The position numbers were made by a program, and so were the translations under genes. A stretch of DNA of 64,000 nucleotides from JBDKGH01 sp039798265 (GTDB lineage Bacteria > Bacteroidota > Bacteroidia > Flavobacteriales_D > Sanyastnellaceae). Below the pieces are notes generated by a model that worked only from the letters and a program-made list of their open reading frames with translations, ran no database searches and was not told the DNA's origin. This document shows positions 17,878 to 26,500 of the stretch, in pieces. How positions within the stretch are numbered: position 1 is the stretch's first letter; every line of letters begins with the position of its first letter. The stretch covers positions 1-64,000 of the forward strand of contig JBDKGH010000103.1 of the NCBI GenBank assembly GCA_039798265.1, read 5' to 3'.

Positions 17878-18387
17878 CTATTTCGAAGTCATGGCCTTGT
17901 GCAAATGTTCCATTGCCACAAGCGTAGCAGGACAGCGATGCAAGTTAGCATCATAAACCTCTAACTGATCGAAAAAGTCGCGGCGATAGAGGTGCGGGAA
18001 GGTAGCACAATCGTGTGGACGCAATTCATAGATGGTGCACAACCCGTTCTTGAGATCAAAAAACTGACAAGGTGTGGTGCGGTTGCAGATATCCCCTGTT
18101 TCTTCGTCGATATAAAGCCATTTATCAAAAAACTCTTTATAAGTCATCCCAAAATGAGCAGCGACTTTTTTCACTTCCGATTTTTTCCAGGTAGGAGTCA
18201 TCGTTTTGCAGCAGTTGCCGCATTTTTGACAATTGACTTCAGCCCATGCTTTTTTCTCTGCCTCTTTCATGGCAGGGCGAGCTTCTGCAGGGCGTTTTTT
18301 CTCTAGCTTTTTAAGAAACGCGGATAATACCTTTTTCTTCCGGTAAGCGCGTTGGCGATACTTTTTAACGTCTACGTTTTGATCCAT
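17878..18387 (-). CDS. YkgJ-family cysteine cluster protein
   Basis: 169 residues. A basic, Lys/Arg-rich N-terminal helix (about 1-50) precedes the cluster CQKCGNCC, then CNRTTPC, GLCTIYELRPHDC and CPAT. These eight or so Cys in the CxxCxxCC...C...C...C pattern define the YkgJ/FliB-like family, which is predicted to bind zinc or an iron-sulfur cluster. The biological role is unknown. It is cytoplasmic. It lies immediately downstream of the SRP RNA gene on the same strand, 30 bases apart. Confidence 0.88.
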   Translation of the reverse strand: MDQNVDVKKYRQRAYRKKKVLSAFLKKLEKKRPAEARPAMKEAEKKAWAEVNCQKCGNCCKTMTPTWKKSEVKKVAAHFGMTYKEFFDKWLYIDEETGDICNRTTPCQFFDLKNGLCTIYELRPHDCATFPHLYRRDFFDQLEVYDANLHRCPATLVAMEHLHKAMTSK

Positions 18388-18417
18388 GAAGTATTCTAGA
18401 TAAGGCTAAAAAAAAGA

Positions 18418-18515
18418 GGGACAAGCCCCTTATATCGCACCGCTACAACCGCCTGCCTTTGCTGCCTTCCGGCCCTGGAGGATTGGGCAGGAGCTGGTCG
18501 TATAAGACTTGTCCC
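18418..18515 (-). ncRNA. ffs: Signal recognition particle RNA (4.5S, small bacterial type)
   Basis: A 98-base RNA read on the minus strand. The ends pair perfectly (GGGACAAG at the 5' end with CTTGTCCC at the 3' end). The apical domain contains the highly conserved CAGGGCCGGAAGGCAGCA with GGAA tetraloop and the symmetric internal loop AGCA opposite the CAGG side, which is the Ffh-binding site. It lacks an Alu domain, like E. coli 4.5S RNA. A TACTTTTG box sits five bases upstream of the inferred 5' end, in good agreement with transcription starting at 18515. Confidence 0.95.
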
Positions 18516-18520
18516 GGGCG

Positions 18521-18528
18521 CAAAAGTA
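18521..18528 (-). promoter_or_regulatory. -7 box (TACTTTTG) of the SRP RNA gene
   Basis: Exact TAnnTTTG match on the minus strand, five bases upstream of the paired 5' end of the RNA. A TTTTG lies 17 bases further upstream, slightly closer than the usual -33 spacing. Because the RNA's 5' end is fixed by its terminal stem, this box calibrates the box-to-start distance for the other promoters in this window. Confidence 0.65.
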
Positions 18529-18735
18529 GACACATCAAGGTGTTTCAAAAGAAAAAACACTACTTTTTTTTTCAGCCGCGCTTCTCTCTGCTGAAATTCA
18601 GTGAGGTATAGAGCCTTTTGAACAGTGTTACTCTCATAGTCTTTTTCACATTCATCACCAAAGCATGCCGTCTATCCTATTTTTGTAAAGAAGAAAGGGA
18701 GTTGAATGATATTTGGAGAAACTAAACAAGCTACC

Positions 18736-19263
18736 ATGTCTATCGAAATCTTAGAAACAAAAAAAATTAATCTCTTCAAGGAGAGCATTATTTATGGTGT
18801 AATCATCGCCGTTGGCCTTATTGGCTCAAGCCTAGTGAGCAATGCCATTAGCGACACCCCCAACTCTACCCTTGCAAGTCTTTTAATGTGGTGCATTTTA
18901 GGTGGTGGTCTCGCTTATGCTATTATTCAAATACGAAATAATAAAAACGATGGGTTACTGAGTTTTGGTCAAGGATTTAAAATTTCCCTTTTTGCAGGAA
19001 TCATAGCAGGTCTTATCAACGCGGTGTACACTTACATCTACATGAAGTTCATCTCTCCTGAGATGATTGACAAGCTCAAAGAAGTGGCGATTAATGATAT
19101 GGTCAGCAGTGGAAATACCGAAGATGAGATCAAAATAGGACTACAAATGATGGATGTTTTCATGCAGCCAGGAGTAATGGCTTTAATGATTGTTTTCATG
19201 ATTCCTATTTATTGTATGATTATCGGACTTATACTTGCTGCGATTTTTAAGAAAGAAAAATGA
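18736..19263 (+). CDS. DUF4199 membrane protein
   Basis: Four transmembrane helices in 175 residues: about 18-36, 45-62, 80-100 and 145-168 from the ATG at 18736. The segment LLSFGQGFKISLFAGIIAGL and the acidic loop between helices 3 and 4 are typical of DUF4199, a Bacteroidota inner-membrane family of unknown function. An ATG ten codons earlier (18706) is possible. A TATTTTTG box at 18678-18685 could serve as promoter. The stop overlaps the start of the glycosyltransferase gene by four bases (ATGA), so the two are translationally coupled; this pairing suggests an accessory role in the same lipid-linked sugar pathway, which is inference. Confidence 0.85.
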   Translation: MSIEILETKKINLFKESIIYGVIIAVGLIGSSLVSNAISDTPNSTLASLLMWCILGGGLAYAIIQIRNNKNDGLLSFGQGFKISLFAGIIAGLINAVYTYIYMKFISPEMIDKLKEVAINDMVSSGNTEDEIKIGLQMMDVFMQPGVMALMIVFMIPIYCMIIGLILAAIFKKEK

Positions 19264-20210
19264 ACCTTTCCCTCGTCATCCCCTTATATAACGAAGCTGA
19301 GTCTTTACCCGAATTACACGATTGGATTGTTCGGGTAATGAACGAACATCGCTTCACTTATGAGATCCTATTTATAGATGACGGTTCGAAGGATAATTCG
19401 TGGTCAGTCATCGAACATTTAAGCGGAAAAAACCCGCATGTTCGTGGCATTCGTTTTATGCGCAACTATGGAAAAAGCGCAGCTCTGCATTTAGGCTTTG
19501 AGGCTTGTAAGGGCGAGGTGGTGATTACCATGGATGCCGACTTGCAAGACTCTCCTGATGAAATACCGGAACTTTATCGCATGATCACTGTGGGTGGTTA
19601 TGACTTAGTGAGTGGTTGGAAAAAAAAGCGCCACGACCCTATTACGAAAACCATCCCTACGAAGCTGTATAATCGCGCTACTCGAGCGATGAGTGGTATT
19701 CACCTGCACGACTTTAATTGCGGATTAAAGGCTTATAAATCGGAGGTAGTAAAATGCCTCGAGATCTACGGGGAGATGCACCGTTATATTCCCGTGATGG
19801 CCCATAAAGAAGGCTTTCGAAAAATTGGAGAAAAGGTGGTGGAGCATCGCGCTCGAAAATATGGAAGTTCGAAGTTTGGTATGGAGCGCTTTATCAATGG
19901 CTTCCTCGACCTGATGACTATTACCTTCACTTCTAAGTTTGGTAAAAAACCGATGCACTTTTTTGGCACCATCGGTCTGTTGATGTTCGTGATCGGATTC
20001 GCTGCTTTTGCATGGATTGGTGGAGTTAAGATCATCGCTTTAATGAATGGTGAAACCGCCAAAAACATTGCCGAGCAGTCGGTATTCTACATTGCGCTAA
20101 CCACCATGATCATTGGAACACAACTTTTCCTTGCTGGTTTTTTAGGCGAGCTGATTACGCGCAACTCTGCACGTAGAAACGAATATTCGGTTAAAGAAAG
20201 ATTGAACTAA
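19260..20210 (+). CDS. Polyprenyl-phosphate glycosyltransferase, GT2 family (DPM1/GtrB-like)
   Basis: A GT-A fold enzyme at the inner membrane that transfers a sugar from a nucleotide donor to a polyprenyl phosphate. Residues 1-230 form the catalytic domain: SLVIPLYNEAESLPEL at the start, IDDGSKDNS (39-47) and the metal/donor motif MDADLQDSPDE (91-101). Two C-terminal transmembrane helices (about 235-258 and 272-300) match the GtrB/ArnC/YkcC subgroup. The sugar cannot be deduced. It ends two bases before the convergent mnmA gene. Confidence 0.92.
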   Translation: MNLSLVIPLYNEAESLPELHDWIVRVMNEHRFTYEILFIDDGSKDNSWSVIEHLSGKNPHVRGIRFMRNYGKSAALHLGFEACKGEVVITMDADLQDSPDEIPELYRMITVGGYDLVSGWKKKRHDPITKTIPTKLYNRATRAMSGIHLHDFNCGLKAYKSEVVKCLEIYGEMHRYIPVMAHKEGFRKIGEKVVEHRARKYGSSKFGMERFINGFLDLMTITFTSKFGKKPMHFFGTIGLLMFVIGFAAFAWIGGVKIIALMNGETAKNIAEQSVFYIALTTMIIGTQLFLAGFLGELITRNSARRNEYSVKERLN

Positions 20211-20212
20211 TC

Positions 20213-21406
20213 TTATTGGATTACTCCACTTCCAATTAATTCTTCACCATCGTACCAGGCGGCGAATTGCCCCGCTGCAACGCCTCGTTGAGCTTCGTCG
20301 AATACGAGATAATGCCCCGATTCGAAAGCAAACAATTGCGCTTTGGTAAGTGCTTGTCGATAGCGTATGCGCACGTCAAAAACTTTTGATTCACCCATTT
20401 TCAGTGCGAGATCAGTGCGCACCCAATGCACTTCATGTGGCGCGATACGAATAACATTTCTGTATAACGCAGGATGGTGTTCGCCTTGTCCTGTGTACAC
20501 TACATTCAAGTGAACGTCTGTACCTACAATGAACAATGGTTCAGCTTTTCCGCCTACACCTAGTCCTCTACGCTGACCTATGGTATAAAAATGAGCTCCT
20601 GTATGATCCCCAACTACTTTTCCCAAACTGGGTGACATGACATAGGGCTTTGACCATTCCAACAGATTTTCCTCCGTTCGGGGCATGCTTGTATCCGGTA
20701 GCGGGAACAATTCAGTGCTTGCAGGTAATTCAATCACCTTTCCCTTTTTAGGTTCCAACTGTTGTTGTAAGAAAGTGGGCAGTTTGACCTTACCTATAAA
20801 ACACAAACCTTGCGAATCTTTTTTAGCCGCATTAGGTAGGCCTATTTCATCCGCAATGGCGCGTACTTGAGGTTTTGTTAAATGACCAATCGGAAATAAT
20901 GCTTTAGCCAGCTGAGCTTGACTCAATTGACATAAGAAATAACTTTGATCCTTATTGGTATCAGCACCAGCAATCAATCGAAAAACAGGATTGCCTTGGG
21001 CATCCGAGGTTTCTTGGCGCTGACAATAATGCCCCGTAGCGACGTAATCTGCCTTGAGATTTAGAGCTGCGGTGAGGAAAATATCAAATTTGATTTCGCG
21101 GTTGCATAACACATCGGGATTGGGAGTTCGGCCCGATTCATATTCGGAGAACATATAATCCACTATCCGCTTCTTATATTCAGCGCTCAAATCGAGCACT
21201 TGAAAAGGAATACCTAAGTGTTCTGCGGCGAGAATGGCATCGTTGCTATCGTCTATCCAAGGACATTCGTTATTGATCGTTACGGATTCATCATGCCAAT
21301 TGCGCATGAAAATGCCAACTACTTCGTATCCTTGCTGCAGCAAGAGGTGAGCGGCCACACTTGAATCGACCCCGCCTGACAATCCGATAACAACTCTTTT
21401 GCTCAT
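20213..21406 (-). CDS. mnmA: tRNA-specific 2-thiouridylase MnmA
   Basis: Makes 2-thiouridine at the wobble position 34 of tRNAs for Lys, Glu and Gln, in the cytoplasm. The start at 21406 gives [16 protein letters not shown] at the very N-terminus, with the PP-loop SGGVDSS at 10-16. The 51 residues in front of it in the longer reading frame do not resemble the family. Catalytic Cys101 ([11 protein letters not shown]) and Cys202 (DSQGLCFIG) are both present. Length 397 is slightly above the usual 360-370. A TACTTTTG box at 21414-21421 lies seven bases upstream, so the mRNA leader must be very short or absent. Confidence 0.97.
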   Translation of the reverse strand: MSKRVVIGLSGGVDSSVAAHLLLQQGYEVVGIFMRNWHDESVTINNECPWIDDSNDAILAAEHLGIPFQVLDLSAEYKKRIVDYMFSEYESGRTPNPDVLCNREIKFDIFLTAALNLKADYVATGHYCQRQETSDAQGNPVFRLIAGADTNKDQSYFLCQLSQAQLAKALFPIGHLTKPQVRAIADEIGLPNAAKKDSQGLCFIGKVKLPTFLQQQLEPKKGKVIELPASTELFPLPDTSMPRTEENLLEWSKPYVMSPSLGKVVGDHTGAHFYTIGQRRGLGVGGKAEPLFIVGTDVHLNVVYTGQGEHHPALYRNVIRIAPHEVHWVRTDLALKMGESKVFDVRIRYRQALTKAQLFAFESGHYLVFDEAQRGVAAGQFAAWYDGEELIGSGVIQ

Positions 21407-21413
21407 TTCGATG

Positions 21414-21421
21414 CAAAAGTA
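21414..21421 (-). promoter_or_regulatory. Probable -7 box (TACTTTTG) for mnmA
   Basis: Exact consensus on the minus strand, seven bases before the mnmA ATG. It supports the short start and a near-leaderless transcript. Confidence 0.5.
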
Positions 21422-21489
21422 ATACTTCGGGGGGCAGGAAATACCTTTAGGCGGGTGGGAACGACAAATGGACGAAAAAATTACATGGT

Positions 21490-21497
21490 TATATTTG
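21490..21497 (+). promoter_or_regulatory. Probable -7 box (TATATTTG) for the ECF sigma operon
   Basis: Exact TAnnTTTG match 44 bases upstream of the GTG start at 21542. The -33 region does not match well. If real, the operon is read by the housekeeping sigma factor; no obvious autoregulatory ECF-type element was recognised. Confidence 0.4.
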
Positions 21498-21541
21498 TAA
21501 TTGGCAACCTTTGAAACAAATAACGTCATAACAACGAACGA

Positions 21542-22111
21542 GTGTCTGAAGTAAAGCAATTACAAGAGCTTATTGATGGCTGTCTCCGAGGAGACAGACG
21601 TTGCCAACAGCTTGTGTATAAGCAGCTTTACGGTAAAATGAAGGCTGTATGCCTCCGTTATACCAAGGACGCCGATCACGCCATGGATGTACTTCAGGAA
21701 GGCTTTATTAAAGTCTTTCAAAACATGGACAAGTACACCGGACAAGGTTCTTTTGAAGGCTGGGTCCGCCGAATCATGGTGAATTTGTCGATAGACAATT
21801 TTCGAAAGCAACGTCATGATTTGGTGTTGTTGGGTGATCGAGAAAACGCGGAAGACTGGGAAGATGAGCCAGAAGATGAAAAGGATAACGAAGTAGATTA
21901 CGACTTCAAACCGAATCAAATCATCGAAGCGATGCAACAATTATCGCCAGCTTATCGTACCGTATTTAACCTGTATGTGTTTGAAAACTACTCACATCAG
22001 GACATAGCAGATGCTTTGGGTATTAGTGTAGGAACTTCTAAAAGTAACTACGCCAAAGCTCGGAAAAACATGAGAAAAATATTACTCAAGAACCAGGGTA
22101 AGACTATATGA
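21542..22111 (+). CDS. ECF-type RNA polymerase sigma factor
   Basis: 189 residues with a GTG start. Region 2 spans about 20-90 ([19 protein letters not shown] for core binding and [22 protein letters not shown] for -10 recognition). A strongly acidic linker follows ([17 protein letters not shown], about 105-121). Region 4 spans about 130-185, with [20 protein letters not shown] and the helix-turn-helix [21 protein letters not shown] for the -35 region. There is no region 3, which defines the ECF group. The stop overlaps the next gene by four bases (ATGA), the usual arrangement for a sigma factor and its membrane-bound anti-sigma partner. Confidence 0.93.
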   Translation: MSEVKQLQELIDGCLRGDRRCQQLVYKQLYGKMKAVCLRYTKDADHAMDVLQEGFIKVFQNMDKYTGQGSFEGWVRRIMVNLSIDNFRKQRHDLVLLGDRENAEDWEDEPEDEKDNEVDYDFKPNQIIEAMQQLSPAYRTVFNLYVFENYSHQDIADALGISVGTSKSNYAKARKNMRKILLKNQGKTI

Positions 22112-23409
22112 AAAATAGATTTGAAGAAAGCATAAAGGAGAGTTTGGAAAGCTACGAGCTTCCTTACGAACCGAGCGGGTGGAAAGACATGGAACGTCGC
22201 CTGAATAAATCTGTATCCTCAGATTATTCTTGGCTGGTGGCACTTGGTGCTGCTTGTTTGTTTGCCGCTACGGGCACTTGGGTTATTTACAATACTCAAT
22301 TCCGCAAATCTTCCGCTTTGGCTGGCTACAACCAACCACGAGCTGTTTTCCAATCTTCTAATCAAGTTTCGGCTGCTAATAATACTGTTTACTCCTCTGA
22401 AATCACTACCGAATCGGTTCCTTCGGCTGATATGACCTCCGCTCAATCGACTGGTCAATCGACAGCAGTAAACACCGGCGCTAATAAATCGAAATCGAGC
22501 GCTGTTCTTTCAGAAACGAAATCTTCGAAAAACACTCCTTCTACGGGATTAGAAGCGGCTGTTAACCCTACCAGTCAATCTTCACAAGCTTCTAACGCCT
22601 CTGACAATACTGGAGCTAGTGGCAATAAAGGAACTGGACGCTCCATCTTAACTGTTGAGGCGAATATTACAGAAACATGTGCAGGAAATGAAGTTGACTT
22701 CGCCCTGAACAATGGACCAAAAGACGGTAGTTATCTATGGAACTTCGGTGATGGTAATTTCTCCAACAAACCGAACCCACGTCACAAATACGATAAGCCA
22801 GGTACTTACGATGTATCTCTTTCAGTAACTAACAAGAAAGATGGACAAATTGCAACTTCTGTAATGGAAGATTTTGTGACCATCTATCCCGCACCAAGTG
22901 CTGACTTTGAATGGGAATTTGTAAATGCCGCATTTGATGAGCCTACGGTAAAAATCATCAATACATCTGAAGACGCTAGTTCATTCAAATGGACCTTCGA
23001 AGATGGTACCACTTCAAAAGTTTTGAGTCCAACACGTGCGTACAGCGATAAAGGCAAGCAAATTATTGCGCTTGAAGTGAGCAACGAATATGGCTGCAAG
23101 GACAATAAGGTGAAGTACATCAACATCAACAATGATTACAATTTGATGGCTCCTGACCGTATTCAAATTGGGAAAGATGTATTTATGCCAGAGGCTTTAA
23201 AGCAAGGCAAGTTCAACTTCCGCCTCACTGTTTACAACGGCGAAAAATCGATCTACGAAACAAACCAGAAGAACAAAGGCTGGGATGGTAAATTACCCGA
23301 TGGTTCTAATGCCATTGCAGGTAAAGCTTACCCATGGATCGTGATCATCTACAACGAAAAGACCAATGAAGAAAAATACTTCAGCGGCACTGTGACTGTC
23401 AATCCTTAA
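22108..23409 (+). CDS. Anti-sigma-like membrane protein with two PKD domains and a T9SS-CTD-like C-terminus
   Basis: 433 residues. A short cytoplasmic N-terminus (1-38, FEESIKESLESYELPYEPSGWKDM region) resembles the N-termini of Bacteroidota anti-sigma partners. A single transmembrane helix follows at about 41-62, then a long Ser/Asn/Thr-rich linker (65-180). PKD domain 1 covers about 185-265 (LWNFGDGNFS near 208); PKD domain 2 about 268-345 (FKWTFEDGTT near 292). The last 80 residues (FMPEALKQGKFNFRLTVYNG, then GWDGKLPDGSN, ending SGTVTVNP) follow the pattern of gliding-motility/T9SS type B C-terminal domains, but without the usual PNAFTPNGDG opening. Predicted type II-like membrane topology with sensor part in the periplasm. 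The anti-sigma role is inferred from overlap with the sigma gene. The operon ends at a terminator just downstream. Confidence 0.82.
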   Translation: MKNRFEESIKESLESYELPYEPSGWKDMERRLNKSVSSDYSWLVALGAACLFAATGTWVIYNTQFRKSSALAGYNQPRAVFQSSNQVSAANNTVYSSEITTESVPSADMTSAQSTGQSTAVNTGANKSKSSAVLSETKSSKNTPSTGLEAAVNPTSQSSQASNASDNTGASGNKGTGRSILTVEANITETCAGNEVDFALNNGPKDGSYLWNFGDGNFSNKPNPRHKYDKPGTYDVSLSVTNKKDGQIATSVMEDFVTIYPAPSADFEWEFVNAAFDEPTVKIINTSEDASSFKWTFEDGTTSKVLSPTRAYSDKGKQIIALEVSNEYGCKDNKVKYININNDYNLMAPDRIQIGKDVFMPEALKQGKFNFRLTVYNGEKSIYETNQKNKGWDGKLPDGSNAIAGKAYPWIVIIYNEKTNEEKYFSGTVTVNP

Positions 23410-23434
23410 CCAAAATCAGTATACTTAACAAGTC

Positions 23435-23461
23435 GGGCCAATGGAAACATTGGCCCTTTTT
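23435..23461 (+). terminator. Terminator of the ECF sigma operon
   Basis: GGGCCAATG pairs perfectly with CATTGGCCC around the tetraloop GAAA, followed by TTTTTG. It separates the sigma operon from the secreted-protein genes. Confidence 0.9.
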
Positions 23462-23555
23462 GTTTCATTGTTGATAAGTGCTGGAATTAGATGGAGGCAA
23501 GCATCTCTGTGAACTATTTTTGCGTCTAACAAGCGTAAATAGCTATTCTTCGCGC

Positions 23556-26500
23556 ATGCACAAATACTTACTGCAACTTTTGTTTCTTGTCCTTGCCTAC
23601 CAGGGATATGGACAAGCTATTGCAACAAGTAATTCATGTTCTTGTGACGGTGGTTATAACTATGTTTCTTCGCTCGCTCCTCCCCTTACCTATAATCTAT
23701 ATAACCCAGCCAATACACTGGTGAGTTCTGGGAACTCGAATAGCTCGGCTATTTCTTTTACGAATCTTTGTTCTAGCGTATATCGATTAGAGGTCAGCAA
23801 TGGTCAACAGACTTTAATTGTGGCCATAAATGTTCCTTCATCTGCCATCAATCCGGGTGCTGCCGTAACCACGAGCATTTGTAGTTCTAGTCCCGCGGTA
23901 ACCCTGAGTAATCTCATTACTGGCGAGCCTGCAGGCGGAAGTTGGACCAATCCGAATGGTGTTCCACACAACGGCAACTTCTTACCTGGATCTCAACCAG
24001 GAGGACTATATACCTACACCTTTGCAGATGGCGCGTGTACGAGCTCTACCGGTGTTTACATTCAGATTATTCAAAATGCGGACCCTGGTTTGTCAGCTAC
24101 TGCACTAATCTGCGAAAACTACGTACCCATTAATCTATTTGATTATTTGAATGGAAGTCCAGATCCCGGCGGGGACTGGATTGGCCCCACTGGTGCGATG
24201 AATGGCATTTATGATCCCGCCACCATGAGTGATAACGATTTCGTTTATCGAATCGACACCGTGCCTGGCTGCACACCCGTTTTTGCCACAGTAACTGTTA
24301 TTGAAAATCAGCTATCCGATCCTGGGCTTGATAATAGTATACTTGTTTGTCCCGGAGCTACTGCCTTTAATATGTTCAATTATATCAGTGGCGCGCCCGA
24401 AACAGGCGGTTCGTGGTTTAACCAAATGAATCTGCCCACTGATGGATTTTTTGATTCCGCTACGGAGACAGCTGGCACTTATAGATATGTTGTTTTTGGT
24501 GACACTCCTTGTCCCAACGCTAGCAGTTATTTGACTATCAATTTCACGAATACTAACCCATCGGGTGCTAATGGCAGTGTTACACTTTGTGCAAATAGTT
24601 CTCCTGTTAATATGATAAACTACCTCACTGGTAGTCCCGTTAATGGCGGTGTTTGGCGCAATGCGGCAAACCAAATCGTTGACGGCGTTTATAACCCTAC
24701 GAATGAACCCGCAGGCAATTATTCCTACTACTATCCGAACGTGGGGTGTTCTCCGGCTTCTTCAGTGCTTACAATCTCCATAGAATCCCCACCAAATGCG
24801 GGTCCCGATCAAACCTTTCATTTTTGTCAAGGTACACCGTCCATCAATTTGACTTCGCTTTTACCACCAAGTATTAATACGAACGGTATTTGGTTGCAAA
24901 GTGGAGCTCCAGTTTCAAACCCCATTATACCCGGTGGACCCGCGAGTACAAACTATTCTTACTGGATTCAAGGAACTGTTTGCCCTACCGATGCCAGCGT
25001 TCACACCATTATCATCGACCCCTTGCCTCCTGCACCGGGCGATGAGACATTAACACTTTGTTCCACGGATTCGCCTTTCGATTTGCTGACCTTGTATCCA
25101 GGCAGTTCTAATCTTTATTTTGAAAATGCTTTTGGCACAGCTTTCTCCTCAGCCTTCAACCCATCGGTTCAAACGACGCAGGAGATCAGTGTTTTCCAAA
25201 GTAGCAACAACGTGTGTCCAGATGCCGAGAGTAGCATACAGATTACCGTTGACTCACCCATATTCCCCGATAGCATCGCGACTTTTGAATTTTGTGAAAC
25301 TGTTGGGAGTATTGATTTAACCCAATTAGTAACTGGGATAGATTACAGCATTGGTCAATGGAATAATGGGGGAAGCAACACAACCAATACCACACTCGCA
25401 CTCAATGGCAATCAAACCTATGATTACATCTACACCGTAGATTTAAGTACCGTTTGTCCACCAAGCATTTTGGAACTGAACATTGAAAGCTTTGATCAAC
25501 CGGATGCAGGTGGAGATTCGAATGCTGTTTTTTGCCATACCGATCCATCCGTAGCCCTTGCTGCCTTATTACCCATTGCAGCATCCGGAGATGGTGATTG
25601 GTATTACAACTCAAGCGCAGTGGTTAGTTCTTCATTGAATCCCAACGTAGATCCAGAAGGCATTTATTCATACATCCTTCCGGCCAATGGGCCATGTCCT
25701 GCGAGTTCGGCTGATTTAGCTATTGATATCGATTATGGCTTCGTCCTCGAAGCGGGAAATTTGCTCGAAGCTTGCACCGGAAGTGGTCAAGGGAACTTGG
25801 GAATTTTGCCATCGACAGGAATTGCTTACACCTGGACACCCTCCACATTACTTTCTGCCTCGAGCATCAGTAATCCAACGGTGAGTTTTATCAATAATGG
25901 TAATAGCCCGCTGACTATTGACTATACGTTAGAAGGGTCCAATGGCGTCTGTACACAAACAGATGAAGTTTCCGTCACTATCAATCCGTTGCCGATCATC
26001 AATGCGCCCGATGAGGTTTCCATTTGTTTAGGTGAAATCGTAGAACTTTCGGCCTCAGGAGGCACCGCCTACAATTGGAGTCCAGCTTCCTTGTTTTTTG
26101 ATCCCACGGCGGCCTCGCAATCCTTTGCGCCTACTGCTGATGAAATAATCACCGTTGAGGCGAGTAATCAATTTGGATGTACCGCAAGTACGACGGTGGA
26201 TTTGACTGTTTATACATTGCCGCAAATTGTGTTTGTGGCGCCCGATACAGCATCCTGTCCGCCCTACTCATTCGAGCTTTTCATTGATCCAACCTCCTCT
26301 AATTATTCTACTATTGATTGGTTTTTAAATGGGCCAATTGATCTTAACGGAGCAGGCGATCTTTGGCAGGGCGTGCTTACTGAACCCGGATTTTATCACG
26401 TCACTTACACCGCTGTGAGTGAGGACGGTTGTAGTATAAGCAATACTCAGCCTTCTGTTTATGAGATCTATTCTGAACCCACAGCCCTTTTCGATTACTC

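Noticed and set aside
18418..18515. Inverted repeat considered as a simple terminator
   Set aside because: The internal sequence carries the GGAA tetraloop and conserved Ffh-binding region of SRP RNA, and no T run follows the outer stem on either strand.
21407..21559. Upstream 51-codon extension of mnmA
   Set aside because: The family starts directly before the PP-loop, a promoter box lies in the extension, and the region overlaps the start of the sigma gene on the other strand.
23889..25740. Regularly spaced repeats considered as a CRISPR array or DNA tandem repeat
   Set aside because: The repeats are about 237 bases, recognisable only at protein level and inside one long reading frame.
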